Positions 1 through 11,217 of a stretch of 64,000 nucleotides of DNA are shown here, in pieces. Source of the DNA: Spirometra erinaceieuropaei (taxonomy: Eukaryota; Platyhelminthes; Cestoda; Diphyllobothriidea; Diphyllobothriidae); NCBI GenBank assembly GCA_902702965.1, contig CACRXP010000012.1, positions 1,695,425 through 1,759,424 on the forward strand, written 5' to 3'. Every line of letters begins with the position of its first letter. Positions within the stretch are counted from its first letter, which is position 1. The translations under genes and the position numbers were made by a program. The notes beneath the pieces are model-generated. The model had not been told where the DNA came from, made no database searches, and worked only from the letters and a program-made list of their open reading frames with translations.

Positions 1-599
1 AGGCCTTCCACAATTAATTTCGTAAGAGTGAAACCATAGTCGAGTGTTAGTTGAATAATCCGGTGACGAAACAGTTGGAAGTTGGTGTGTTAGGATCCGA
101 CGTCAGCGTATAGGATGAGGCGTGGCTTGTGAACAGGCTCTACACTTTTGCAAGTTAGAAAGCGAAGTTTTGTCCGCAAATGTGGTGTTTGTCTAATTTT
201 GTGTTAAATAAGTCTCTGGTATGTGTATTTCAGGCAAATCCCCGAAGACCGACAAATGTCGTCCCGTTCACGATTTCGCAGTAATCCACACGGATGAATC
301 GACAGAAGTGATTAAGGAAGTGCTACGAGGAGGAAATACGGAGTGAATTTTGGTATGGGTGGGCGTGTGATCAAACAGAGCGGCTAAAAATCAACAGAAA
401 TTGCGATTGTCGACGCTTCGGTTTAAACCCGAAATATCTGTTCATTTGCGGCACACTGTTTCGTAGATGTAAGTTTTGGACATGGGATCTGGACTCCATT
501 CCCCCTGCCGAGGTTGGTCTCGAGCTAAATTGCAGAGGTTAACTTTTCCCGTATCCCTAATCCTCGTAATCCTAAACCTGACCAGGCTGCAATTCAGCA
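1..599. other. Unannotated left edge
   Basis: I find no convincing coding frame, RNA or recognisable repeat here. Frames are short and broken. It lies directly 5' of a truncated LINE and may contain unrecognised repeat. Confidence 0.4.
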
Positions 600-1309
600 C
601 AAGACTGCTCACAATTTGAGGGTGTCCACATCCTCTTTCAGGTACCTCGGCGTTACTTTGTCCTCAAACCTTTCATTTTCCCTCCACATTGAGTCCCTAT
701 TTACTAACGTTCGTAAACCTCTTTATTACATACGTCGTTTACGTTCCTACAACACACCTCAACCCTTAGTCTGGCGATTCATCGATGCCTGCCCTCTTCC
801 TCTTATCCCATACTGCTCTCGAGTCATTCTTACTGGTTTGCTTGAAAAGGATTTTTAAATTTTGAAACGAGTCCTCCGCATGCTCTCTTCTGCTGCTGGT
901 GTGTCTTATCTTTTTTATTTGATACTATCTTATGACGGCATTTCAATGCGGTCAGGCAATTTTCTGGTCGGATTATAGATGACGTTGCCCATCCCTTGCA
1001 TTCTGATCTTATTTCTGCGAAGTCTTCCCGCCCCATAGGCCGCAACGTCCGACTTATGTCATGTCGCACATCGGCTTATCGAGCTTCTGTATTGCCATTC
1101 CTACCGCGCTATCTTACGTGCGAAGAGATAGAAATGCAGAAGCTAAGACTTGAACTAACCTTATAATAATCGTTTCTTTGTGTTAAACTTTGTCTCTTGA
1201 ATAATCTGTTAACTTATTAACTGCCCATAGTGCATGGAGCAAATTTTTTTGCTGAAACTGTCGAACTTATGATTTCAAAATAAAGCGACTTCCTCTCTCT
1301 CTCTCTCTC
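600..1309 (+). mobile_element. 5'-truncated CR1-like LINE (family A), 3' end
   Basis: The frame at about 616-858 encodes the C-terminal part of a non-LTR reverse transcriptase. It contains RYLGVTLSSNLSFSLHIES, which is almost identical to the copy at 61569-63294 (minus). The frame then breaks, followed by coding remnants ending near 1155 (EIEMQKLRLEL), a short 3' UTR with an AATAAA-like signal near 1281, and a (TC)n tail at 1290-1309. There is no poly(A); the simple-repeat tail is shared by all family A copies in this window. The element is a dead-on-arrival 3' fragment with only about 0.7 kb retained. The family assignment rests on the RT; the clade (CR1/Jockey superfamily) is an inference. 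Confidence 0.85.
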
Positions 1310-1388
1310 ATTCACCTGTCCTACATATGTTTAACATATGCGTGCATGACGATCTTTGCCGGTATCGGAGTGCGGAAGGCGTTGTCGG

Positions 1389-1712
1389 GAATGCGTACCC
1401 ACAAATTATGGAGTGTGGTGGCGTGCGTATTCATAGGTTCTCGTCGTAGCAGTTCGAATTCGAGCCGCACACCCCACCCATATTTGTTACTGTTTGAAAT
1501 CCTGTTAACTTTTTTGCTTCAGACCAGGGGTTGTGGTGGTAGGTCTAGGTGCTGGTTTGCGCCGTGCTTGCCAACTCTCCCACCTCCGGTTTCTTTGACT
1601 TAGTCATAGCACTGGGTCGAGGAGTGGGACGGGGAGAGTGTTGTTGATGCTGCGCAGGTCTGCTAGCACTACAACCTAGCTCACGAGCAAATAATCGTAG
1701 CAGTCATCGCCC
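1389..1712 (+). repeat. Dispersed repeat family D, copy 1
   Basis: About 320 bp that closely match the next copy at 1842-2175. Shared blocks include AATGCGTACCCACAAATTAT, GACCAGGGGTTGTGG and CACTGGGTCGAGG. There is no coding frame and no clear terminal inverted repeat. Copies recur in both orientations across the window (see 13836, 17391, 18230, 23090, 54050 and 56050). A SINE or a non-autonomous DNA element are both possible. Confidence 0.75.
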
Positions 1713-1784
1713 TGCCAAATGGCGATCAGATATCAAGCTAATTTGCTGGAGAAACCATGGAATTCGACAAGAAAACAAGCCACC

Positions 1785-2175
1785 TGCAGCCTCTGACACC
1801 TGCAGCCTTCTCGACGTGATCATGAAGCTGGATCGAGGTGGGAATGCGTACCCACAAATTATGGAGTGTGGTGGTGTGCGTAGTCACAGGCTCTCGACAC
1901 ACCAGTTCGAATACGAGCTGCACCGCCCCCCCCCCATATTTGTTCACTTTTGAAATCATGTCACATTGTTTGCTGCAGACCAGGGGTTGTGGCGGTATGC
2001 CTGGATGCGGGTTTGAGCCATGACAGTCACCTGCAGCCTCTGACACCTCGGGCCCTCTTGACTTGGTCATGGCACTGGGTCGAGGTGGTGGAGGAGGGGG
2101 AGGGTGAGGGAAGGTGGTAGATGCTGTGAAAGTCTGCTATCATTATAAACTAGCGCGCCGCAAGTCACTGTCCCT
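1785..2175 (+). repeat. Dispersed repeat family D, copy 2 plus partial copy
   Basis: A truncated D fragment at 1785-1841 (CTGCAGCCTCTGACACCTGC, then a GGTCGAGGT-like end) runs directly into a fuller copy from 1842. The full copy repeats the blocks of copy 1 and carries a C-run at about 1926-1934. The near-tandem arrangement suggests nested or sequential insertion at a preferred site. Confidence 0.7.
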
Positions 2176-2215
2176 GTTCTCACCCTGCTGATCAGCTCAC
2201 GGAGAACATCATCGA

Positions 2216-3154
2216 AATCGACGGTCAAATGGTCAAATGGAAATCAGACATCAGATTAGATTAAGGGAAAAACGAGGAACATCGTAATGAATTTTACGAA
2301 AATCAGGTAAACCCGAACGGGTAACGTTCCGTTCCTACACTTTGACACAAAATTATCAATAAAGGTTAGATAACTGAACTTCACATGGAACAGGGTTGAA
2401 TATCGTGATGTAAGGAAGCATGTTAGAATGACTTTGGGAGGTTTGACGTCTGGTTAGGTGGTCGCTAAAACACAGGAACAGCTAGGGAATTCCCAAGATA
2501 ATACTTCCAGAAGTGTCATACTAACTTCGTCATGCGAAGCATCTTTGTTATGCTCTGATGCAAAACACCTATTGCACACTCACAGGTAACATCCTAGGAA
2601 AATGACTAATTCGATGAATGCAGACATCTACGCAACTAAACAGTTGGGTGTCTGCCTTCACATGTCTACGACACTTCTCTCCACATTTCATTTGGTGAGG
2701 CTGAATCCACCACAGAAGAGTAGTTTGGAAGGCCGTGGATGAGAAAGCATAGCGCAGATGTGTTTAACTGCGAGCAGTCACCGGTTGCTCTGTTAACTGT
2801 AATTAAGTGGTGATCACAGTAAAAAGCCGTGTACTTCTGGAATTTTGACTCAAACCCTGACTGATATCTAATGTAAAATATAGAAGGCTTCCCAAAAAAT
2901 ATTCAGTCCAGAGCACTCTACAGGCGCAACAAGTATTCCATCAACCACGATATTCGGAAACAGGGTCAGATGTGGTTATGCAGCCCCACCTGAAGTAAAA
3001 AAACCGTAGTCACCTCTAATACGGGACCGGTGGTAATAGGGTTTTGTACAGGTGGGGCCGGGGAACGCAAAGGCGACGAGGTCAAGTAGTTGTATGCAAA
3101 AGAAAAGCTGCTGGGAATACAAGGTTGTATTTTGAGTGGTTGAGAAATAGTTGC
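2216..3154. other. Unrecognised sequence
   Basis: No gene seen. A 21-bp sequence at 2967-2987 recurs inverted at 3207-3227. Confidence 0.4.
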
Positions 3155-3192
3155 TCTAACCCCTAACCTTAACCCTAACCGCTAACTCCAAC
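3155..3192. repeat. Short telomere-like CCCTAA tract
   Basis: Degenerate CCTAAC units (CTAACCCCTAACCTTAACCC and following). This is the C-rich strand of the metazoan TTAGGG repeat and is interstitial here. Confidence 0.6.
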
Positions 3193-4433
3193 GGCAACAG
3201 CCTTATTGGGGCTGCATAACCACATCTTATCGGAATTGGTGAAGCAATGGTCGCCAAAGGTGATCAACGAGGTGCCCAGTGGTCTGTGTTCGGAGAACCT
3301 GGCACAAGATACCGGAAAACATTGGACAGTAGCTTTAAATTCCCATTCAAAGTCGAAAGAAGGCCAGAAAAGGCCAATTGTGATACAACCGGGGACGCAA
3401 GTAGGATCGTATAAAGAAGGGCGAGTGCCTAGCAGCTTTTCGCAAAAATTTCTGGTATCCACCAGATGCAAGCACGACGTCGGAGCATTTCATTGAAACA
3501 TAGTTGCTCATCTGCTTTCATTTATTGGATTTCACCTGATGTTAATTTTCCCATCTGTATCTTCCAGTGTTGTGCTTATGTTAGCCGATTGGCATAGGTT
3601 GACACGCGTAATCTTCGTGATGGGAGATTAGTTCTGCATCTCCCCGATGGTGAAAGTAACCTTGAGAAATTTGTTCGGTTCTGAAGAAACGTGCAGATTG
3701 CGTCTAGAGACCTCACAGTCGTGAAAGGTGCAAGGGGCGAGTTCTGACATGCAGTCAGGAATACTCGTTATCGTTCTTCCCGGAGAAGTACGCCAGCTTT
3801 GTCGGTATGCAACAGCCGACCAAAAACGCGATTTGCAATAGACGTTTATTACCAGCAAACTCTAGGCAATGTTTGAGAAAAGCCTGTTTAGCTGACGGTC
3901 TGAGTGGTCTCAAAACTGAAATGAGATCTAAAGGCTTCATCTGCCTCTCACAAAAGGACGAAAAACAAACGTCTACATATTTAAGGAAACTAAGGCGGCT
4001 CAAAATTCATTCTATTTTGCACCAATCTCTATCGTTTTGCGCGAATATTTGCAAAAACGGATGGCAAACGTGAGATTCTTAGATGACATTAGTTATTGCT
4101 CCTCAACCGCGTTGTATGTATACCCCTTTAATGGAATAAAGTAAAGTTTTGATCATCGTGTCCGGTACACGCTATTACGGGTAGCGCATTATGCATGCTA
4201 ATAGTGTTTGTTACCAGAATATTCTTCTTTGACAAATCTTGCTGGAATCCAAGAGCATCACGGATGATTTGAGCGCATGTCGGTGAAGCACAGCTGCAGC
4301 GCGGCCCATCGCCAATGTAAGTCGGGACCTGCATACCGGTCAGCAGATCCACTCTAATGCCGGTTCGGTCAACGCGGCTTTATATGTCCTTCTTTGTGCT
4401 ACGAACAACGAAAGGAATGCTCATTGTTGTACT
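3193..4433. other. Unrecognised sequence
   Basis: Only short overlapping frames on both strands (for example 3206-3496 and 3807-4073), with no domain or splice structure I can support. Confidence 0.4.
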
Positions 4434-4435
4434 TA

Positions 4436-5423
4436 CAGTGAGTGACCGATCTCATTAAATTTTGACTGGAATTCTGAAGTACGTTTTCGATTAGGAAGGA
4501 GTACTTGGACGTGGTTGTAATACTTATTATCCTACGGCATAATCTTATAACATGTCGGACTCGGCAGGATGTTAGCTTTTGAATGCACTGTTTTTCAATC
4601 TCCTGTGAAAACCGTACTCGGTAAAAAATGATTACTTAAATAGCATCCATTTTTCCCATGGATTTTCGATGGTCTTACAAATTCAAATATATCTTATAGA
4701 ATCCATTTACAAAAGTATGCTTTCTTTCAGTCACTTAATAGAGAATCACGTCTTCTTTATATTTTATACTCAAGTAAGGTATAATAATTAGGGTTTAGAA
4801 AAGTTTTCTAATTGCCGAATACTTTGGAGCCTGATCATTAGTTGCATTAGCGGTTAGTGATTTAGCCTACTAGGTGCATGCGTTCCGCGCAAAGAAAATA
4901 ACACATTTTTCTATGCTATTATCAAAGAGACCATACAGAGTCCATAACACTTTACAGTGGATGCGAACTATGTTGTGCATTTCATGAGGAGCTGTGGTAA
5001 GCGGCCAGGTACGATGCTATGTGAATAGACATTGCGGTCTTAAAAAATCTTATAATTAGAAACTTTTTAAAAACCTCTTTATACTCTTTCCTTGAGTATA
5101 AAATTTAAAGAAGACGTGATTCTCTATTAACTGACTGAAAGAAAGCATATTTTTTTCGTAGTTTCTATAAAATATATTTGAATTTGTAAGACCATCGAAA
5201 ATCAATGGGAAAAATGCATGCTATTTAAGTAGTCATTTTTTACCGAGTACGGTTTACACAGGAGATTGCAAAGCAGTGTATTCAAAAGCTGACATCTTGC
5301 CAGGTCCGAAATATTATAGGATTGTGTTGCAAGAACTACTACAACCGCGCCAAAGTAAACCTTCCAAATCGAAAACGCACTTCAGAATTTCAGTCAACAT
5401 TTTATGAGATCGGTCACGCACTG
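4436..5423. mobile_element. 988-bp fold-back MITE, copy 1
   Basis: The ends are CAGTGAGTGACCGATCTCAT on the left and, inverted, CAGTGCGTGACCGATCTCAT on the right. Each is flanked by TA (4434-4435 and 5424-5425). The arms (about 4436-4816 and 5042-5423) are imperfect inverted copies of roughly 380 bp around a 225-bp centre, and no transposase frame is present. TA duplications and CAGT termini are features of the Tc1/mariner superfamily. A second full copy is at 56509-57561, and fragments are at 6573, 11686, 44088 and 46236. Confidence 0.8.
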
Positions 5424-5425
5424 TA

Positions 5426-6572
5426 AGTTAGTATAAGGCACAGTACGACTTGCAGAATTTTCCGAATGGCAAGTGAGTTATGGATGTCCTTGAGTAATTA
5501 CCTTTTTAACTGCGAGTAAGTGTCGTTCGTCTAGCCGTTTAGTCTTAGGATGAAACACGGCGTTGAGCATTAACTCGGAGCTCTTGTTGCCGACAGTCGG
5601 TCTGGTTCAAGGCCCGTTGCATCAAGGTCATTCATCTTCTCAGTGAGCGGTTCCAAACGCGCTGACTTGCATCCAATCGAGCGAATTCAACCCGGAAAAA
5701 CATATGTCCACACAGTCGCAGTTGCTCATGCGCTATTTGAACACACCACTCCCCTGCAGCTACCAACATGAGCAACTTGAATACCACCCCTCGGCAAATG
5801 CAAAACACACCCACTGGACACCACTTGAGCTTGCCCACAAACCTACAAAAGAAGGTGCCACCACCTCCTCAAGGACTCCCACGCATGAATGAAGCAGTCG
5901 ACGCTACTCCTGACTTCGCCAGCAGCCATTGCCGCCTGAGAGGGCAACTCAGGGTTCCGTGCACAATGAATCCCTCAATATGGTGACTTCTGTCTTCTCC
6001 ACGTAGTAGATGGGGATTTCGCCTAGTGATTGTAGCGCTCTGAGTATACACTTTCACCGCTTAACCGCTACACCATCACAAAAGTGACAGAGATTAAAAA
6101 CAAAATGCAAGGAACGAGTTTTGTCCTGTGAACAGGAATACTCGTGTACCGCGTCCCTGTCTCTAGTGCTATTAATGATCGCAGCGCACGTAACCAGAGC
6201 TCATACCCCGGCTGACGGGACGTAAAACTCACTTACTGCGAAGACCAAGACCTAACCCTGGTGTAATGCTAGAGCGTTCATCTCACTGTCAAAGCGAGTG
6301 AGTGCTCCAAGTTGGGGGTCTCTCCGTGCGGTAGAGCAATTTAAGGTCCCAGGGTACTTCCGAACGGTTGATGTAGTCTTGTTGTGTGGGAAGCAACGTA
6401 CTACAAGCTGTATACTCCTGGCGCAGGGTAAACCATGTACTTGTTTATGTTATTAGGAAGAAAACATAAAGGGGTCACAAAGTTCTCTAATAGACGCGGA
6501 CCACTTTGTCCACGTTATAAGTAGCATTAATAAATGTGCCAATGCTATTCTGTTCCACTGGCCCCTTCACTG
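5426..6572. other. Unrecognised sequence
   Basis: Short frames at 5632-6057 on both strands look like chance. No domain or RNA is supported. Confidence 0.4.
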
Positions 6573-6685
6573 CATTAAAAGATCGTATAATTAGAAACAT
6601 TTTAAAACCGAAAAATGCTGTTCCTTCAAGTATAAAAGTTGAAGGAGACATCATGTGTTATTAAATGAGTGAAAGAAATAATCCT
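6573..6685 (-). repeat. MITE fragment interrupted by PLE1, left part
   Basis: It matches the inner part of the 4436-5423 element (TATAATTAGAAACATTTTAAA, CTTCAAGTATAAA, GAGTGAAAGAAA). The homology resumes at 11686 beyond PLE1, so PLE1 inserted into this older MITE. Confidence 0.6.
6674..6685. repeat. PLE1 target-site duplication, left copy
   Basis: AGAAATAATCCT here is identical to 11674-11685 at the opposite end of PLE1. Confidence 0.75.
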
Positions 6686-6724
6686 GAAGAAGAAGAGACG
6701 ATCGTCGAGACAAGAGCTTTATTG

Positions 6725-6766
6725 GCCCGACGTTTCGGATTCCTGCTCGAATCCATCATCAGAGAC
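6725..6766 (-). ncRNA. Hammerhead ribozyme, PLE1 3' end
   Basis: In minus-strand order: stem I strand GTCT, core CTGATGA, a stem II hairpin (GGATTC paired with GAATCC around a GAGCAG loop), core GAAA, then CGTC and stem I strand GGGC. Stem III is only ACGU, which is self-complementary, and cleavage would follow the GUC. Stem I pairs GUCU with GGGC using wobbles. All conserved hammerhead core bases are present. The lack of a stem III loop implies activity as a dimer. The motif lies just upstream of an AATAAA-type signal. Confidence 0.75.
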
Positions 6767-6870
6767 AAAAGGAGATAAGGGTGGTTCATGCATATGCGGC
6801 TGAAGTATTTATAGGATGCAGTAGCCATGCTACCGCATACCTATGAATATTAACGGCTCCCTCCCCTTCA

Positions 6871-7748
6871 TCAAGGATCGTTGCATGTGGCGTGATGGCC
6901 CACATTCGCATCGTCAATTGCTGCCATTTCATCACGTGCGTTGGATGTTGGTGTGATGATTGCTCGACCATCTGACGCGCTGACCCGGGTGTTTGGAAGG
7001 GTGTTCATCAGGGCGCTCCCCGCGTGGCCAATTACTCTGCCTAAACGAAGTCTTAGCACGGAGTATTGAATGGGAAGATCACTGCACTTGTTAATAGACT
7101 GGGGGGGGGGGCAGTAAACTATGACTCAAGCAGCTCCCGGCTCACGCGGTCGTCACCTCTTGCGAGAATTTCGGCCTCGTCAAATTTGAATGTGTGGCCG
7201 GATCTCGTCGAATGAGCCGCAACTTCAGAACTAGCGTCATTTCTCCGCACCGCTGCAGCGTGTTCGGCCATTCGCGTTTGGAGTTGTCTTCCGGTTTCTC
7301 CGACGTAGTTGCTTTGTCCGCAACTGCGCTAGATCCGATAAACGACTCCAGACGTTTCTTGCCGTGGCAGTGGGCCTTTCGGTTTCATTAACTGACGCCT
7401 GATTGTAGCCTCCGGTCTGTGTGCAACTCCAACCCCAAGTGGTGCGAGAAGGCGGTCAACAGCTTCCGAAACGTTCTTGACATATGGAAGCGCTCGCCAA
7501 ACTTTGGTGTCCGTGCGGTTAGGCCTTTCGTCCCTTTTGCGTATGCACCGGTTGACGAAGTTGCTCGGGTAGCTATTGGCTTTGAAGACCCGTCGGAGGT
7601 ATTGTAGTTCGACAATCTTGTCTTCTGGCTCACTGCAGTGTGTTTCGACACGCCGATAGAGCGTCCTTACACAACTGCGTTTGTGACTGATTGGGTGGTT
7701 GCTGTTGAAGTTCAGTACTTGCATCGTGTTTGTCGCTTTCCTGAACAC
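6871..7748 (-). pseudogene. PLE1 RT C-terminus, linker and GIY-YIG endonuclease
   Basis: The region downstream of the RT palm reads FRKATNTMQVLNFNSNHP, then a connector with PYVKNVSE and GVGVAHRPE. The endonuclease follows (SCGQSNYVGETGRQLQTR, about 7250-7320), matching the PLE-type GIY-YIG nuclease with its conserved arginine. An in-frame stop lies just before the nuclease at the GVVYRI position. A G10 run near 7101 shifts the frame before the C-terminal tail, which is encoded at 6871-7059. The nuclease is thought to nick target DNA for priming. This copy is not functional as read. Confidence 0.85.
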
Positions 7749-8647
7749 TTTGGTCTATAGTCCACCACAATCCTTGCGACATACGAGGACATCGAGGAAG
7801 GCCAGCTTGTTGTCCTCTTCCTCCTCCATCGTAAATTGCATGTCCGGGAAGACCGCATTCAGACGTTCCTTGAATATCAGCAGTTGATCCCGGTCGATAA
7901 CGACGAAGGTATCATCCACATACCGGGCCCAGAACTTCGGTCTATGGTGTTGGAAGACCAGCGAGTCTTACCGTCGGCGATGTACCCCGAAATGGGCGAA
8001 CCCATTGGTGTGCCCTTCATCTGTTCGTAAATTGTCCCGTCGAACTTGAAGTACTCCCTGAGACAGAACTTCAGGAGCTGAAGGACTTGGGCGCGTCCAA
8101 GACGATTCTCCGTTTCATCGTATTTTCTTTGTAGAAGCAGCTCGATTGTCTCGATCGCCAGGTCCTGGGGAATAGAAGTAAAAAGGGATGTAACATTAAA
8201 AGATACCATGACCTCATTTGGATGGAGGCTTACCCCTTTGAGTTTTTCCAGGAATTGTGCTGTCGAAGAGACCGTGGTGTCTGACTCAGCGGTCAGGAAC
8301 TTGAGACCCCGGAACAGCCACTTAGCCAGTCCGTACGTTGGAGTACCTTTGAGCGACACGATGGGTCGGAGAGGAGCGCCGTCTTTGTGCACCTTAGGGA
8401 GGCCACTGAATCGGGCCAAAGCCGTATCTTGGGGTCTCGCCATGCGTCTGTCGGTCGGTGTTATTGCACCCGAGTTCTCCAAGGCCAACAACGTAGCATT
8501 AATTTCCCGTGTCAGCGCTTTTACAGGGTTCGTTGCACATGCGACATAGAACTGCCGGTCTCCCAGTAAACCTTTGGCTTTTTGAACGTAGTCTGACCTG
8601 TCCAGCACAACCGTGGAGCGTCTCTTGTCCGCTGGCACGGTGACCAA
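7749..8647 (-). pseudogene. PLE1 reverse transcriptase core
   Basis: The fingers and palm read LVTVPADKRRSTVVLDRSDY, then FSGLPKVHKDGAPLRPIVS, SFNVTSLFTSIPQ and MKGTPMGSPISGYIAD. A frameshift near 7975 moves the frame, after which the catalytic YVDD box (codons at 7911-7922) and the downstream LAFLDVLV motif are readable. A stop lies near 7760. The order and spacing match the Penelope RT, which is related to telomerase rather than to LINE RTs. The only break between this segment and the N-terminal module is one in-frame TAA at 8666-8668. Confidence 0.88.
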
Positions 8648-8665
8648 GTCTTTGTTGGCCTTGCG

Positions 8666-9217
8666 TTATCTACTTGCATCACGTTCGACCTTGGAAAGCA
8701 CTTCCCGCGGCCTGTGGGCCATCAGGAGAGACGACACTTGGTGTCGGATGAGGCTCTTAGTCTCCTCCGTTGCCTCCGCCTGACTAAAGATTGATTCCAC
8801 TGCTGCAATTATGTTAACAGTTTTGGCGTCAGTCGTGTTGAATGAAGCTTCGTGCCTTAAAACCTGCATCTGATCCTTGGTCAGCTCCTTTGACGACAGG
8901 TTGTGCACCAATTTGTCCTTTCTGGGCGACGTTGGATTTGGCAGCTTTCGGAATTTGTTCTCCAGTGCTGCGTCGCGTATCATTCTCTGTTCGCGGGCTT
9001 GTTCAGCTATCCTCTGCAGGAGCAGATTTGTACCGATCTCGCCCATGAACTCACAGCATCTGGTCTTTTCTTGGTCAATCTTTTGACGGTACTTGCGAAG
9101 TCTCGCGTGACAGTCTTGGAGGAGCACTCGAATCATCCTTCTGCCATGTTGAAATACTGCTCGTCTCGCCAAATCTGTGTTAACCGGATGCTTGTATGAA
9201 GCACATTTCGGCAACAC
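8666..9217 (-). pseudogene. PLE1 N-terminal module
   Basis: A 183-residue frame, rich in charged residues and probably partly coiled, ends in the conserved PLE stretch around VHNLSSKELTKDQMQVLRH, FNTTDAKTVN and SSLL. A single TAA separates it, in the same frame, from the RT core. I chose the start at the first methionine; the true start may differ. There is no catalytic motif. It is the usual region preceding RT in PLEs and likely binds nucleic acid (inference). Confidence 0.8.
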
Positions 9218-9325
9218 ATTATTGTCGAGACACCTATGCAGAAACCGGATCTGCGAATACGTGGAGGCCTTCCGAAGGGCGAAGGTTTCCCATCGCCGGG
9301 CCGATCGGAGCGCATCGCGCCCAAA

Positions 9326-9353
9326 TACAGTACCTGTGCTAACTCATGAAATG
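9326..9353. repeat. Terminal inverted repeat, left, with TA duplication
   Basis: A 28-bp perfect inverted match to 11218-11245, including the TA. The innermost motif CTCATGAAAT is also found near the ends of the fold-back MITEs. Confidence 0.85.
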
Positions 9354-9637
9354 TCATGAATTAACACAGGTTAACGACTTAAACGCAGAATCGGTAAACA
9401 CTACGGCTCCCAAAGTCTGATAGCGGAAAATAAAAGATGTGTCAAAGAAATAAAGCAAAGTTTGGTTAAGAAAATATTATTTAATGAGATAAAAATTAAT
9501 AATTTTCGACAAAAGTCACATTTTCGAGAAACGCCTATATTACAACCAAGTTAATAAAGGCTACGTATGAGGGCGTATAAAGGAGGAGGGCGCATAAAAA
9601 TGCAAAAATAATTAAGGACAGAAACAGATACAAAAAA

Positions 9638-9929
9638 TCAGTACTTTGTTGATTGTCCATTTGAATTAATAACGGCAGAAAGTCTGTCAGACATAGACAT
9701 GACGAGGTTATCTATGGTGGATTGTGAAATGTAATTATTGAGTATGAAATCCAATTTTTCCTGCAGTGAAAGAGTCTTCTTAACTTTGTGCCAATTTCTT
9801 TTGACTATTCCAAAAAGATTTTCGATAGGATTCAAATCGGGACTGTTGGCCGGGATGAAAATGGATTGGAGGCCGATGGCGGAGAGGGTGGTTGTTGTCT
9901 AAAATGTTAGATTATATTTGCAAGCGGCA
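9638..9929 (-). pseudogene. Tc1-like transposase C-terminal catalytic part
   Basis: FIPANSPDLNPIENLFGIVK is readable just above the methionine at 9835. It matches the Tc1/mariner third catalytic region, where the E of PIEN completes the DDE triad. A run of about 45 residues follows to the stop. The segment is out of frame with the upstream catalytic part; the break lies around 9900-9930. Confidence 0.85.
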
Positions 9930-10442
9930 TCAAATTCGTACCTCTTTAGAGCGGTGGACAGGTGCATTGTCCTGCAAAATTACAGTATCCATTCGGCGCC
10001 GACTTATGCCGTTGTAGCCGAATGCTTCCTTGACAATTGCAATAAACACCTTGCTGTTGATGGTGTCGGATGTTGACCGCCAGACAGGCCGCTCACCGAA
10101 TTTAATCGCCATCCAAACCATCATCCGCCGACAGTTCTTAACTGTTGCCGTCGGTTTAGTGTGTTCTCTTGGAAAGTTCTTTCCACATATGACGGTTTGG
10201 AGCGATTTCGTAGGCTTGTCTAAAAATAGAACCTCATCGCAGAAGAAAATGCTCTTCCAAAATGAAGATCTGTAATCAATATAATTCTTAGCAAATAAAA
10301 GCCGTTCTCTACTTAGTTTTCTACTTAAATATGGCTTAATCATGGCCTTCTGCCGCTGCAGTTCAAATTCCTTCATCCTTTTCCTAATGATGTTCATATA
10401 AAACATCGGCAGATGTTCCCGTTGAATGGTCTCAATGGGCAT
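9930..10442 (-). pseudogene. Tc1-like transposase central catalytic part
   Basis: It contains the first catalytic aspartate in WKSIFFCDEVLF and the second in VILQDNAPVHRSK, the DDE/D triad pattern of Tc1-like transposases, plus MMVWMAIKFGE between them. It is in the same frame as the N-terminal DNA-binding part, from which it is separated by a TAA beside an A7 run (about 10448-10461). The enzyme would cut and paste DNA in the nucleus. This copy is inactive. Confidence 0.88.
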
Positions 10443-10457
10443 GTAATGAAACTTTTT

Positions 10458-10670
10458 TTAATGTACGACGAATAAAATCGTCGTCTTGCTTACTTTGGAC
10501 CGTTTGGGTCCCCCTATCTTATTTCTAGGAACAGTTTTATCATTAATAATGCGCCACAGAGTGACCTTGCTAATATTGAAAATACTAGCTAACGACTCAC
10601 GCGGGATTCCCTCCGCCGATAATTTTCGAATGCGCTGGAAGTCAACTTCGGATAAGTATTCTTTAGACAT
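10458..10670 (-). pseudogene. Tc1-like transposase N-terminal DNA-binding part
   Basis: MSKEYLSEVDFQRIRKLSAE followed by GIPRESLASIFNISKVTLWR is a typical first helix-turn-helix of a paired-like domain, used by Tc1 transposases to bind the terminal repeats. RKxK-like basic residues follow. It ends at a premature TAA beside an adenine run. Confidence 0.82.
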
Positions 10671-11217
10671 AGGTATCGTTTGGCGTGGTAAAGAAAAGTG
10701 ACGGCATGTCGCGCGAACTCAATATATATGCGTTTAAGACACGCATTTTCAGTCTGGTAAAACAATCACACTGATAAACTTTTTTATTTCGGTATTTTGA
10801 AACATAAAACTTTACGAATTTGGAAAATAGAATTTTTAGATGAAGAATCGCACGTTACTTCCTGAACACAATAAGAAATAATTTATTTGCATTTCCCTGA
10901 TTTTCTTGATATTGAAATTCAATTTTTTCTTTTTGTTCGAAAGTTTCTTGAAAAATTTCGTCATTTTATTAATCTTCTTAAACAGATTAATAAGGTAACA
11001 CAAAAAATTTCGATCCGAAAGCATTAATAGCGTAGGAAAGTGCTTGAATATCAGGAATCCTCCGATTTCGCCGAAATGCCGCCCGCTTTCTATTTAATAT
11101 ACAGATCCGTATCAAACTTTCCTTCAGCAAACGGCCTTTTCGTCCATATTTCAACTAAATAAACACAAATAACAACACAAAAATACGCTACATTTTCCAC
11201 TCTTGTTTTGACCTCGG

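Noticed and set aside
1289..1310. CRISPR-like or regulatory TC repeat
   Set aside because: It is the simple-repeat 3' tail of a LINE, as in the other family A copies.
6003..6080. tRNA-like stretch on the minus strand (GTAGCGGTTAAGCGG)
   Set aside because: It resembles a D-arm but has no B box or closing acceptor stem.
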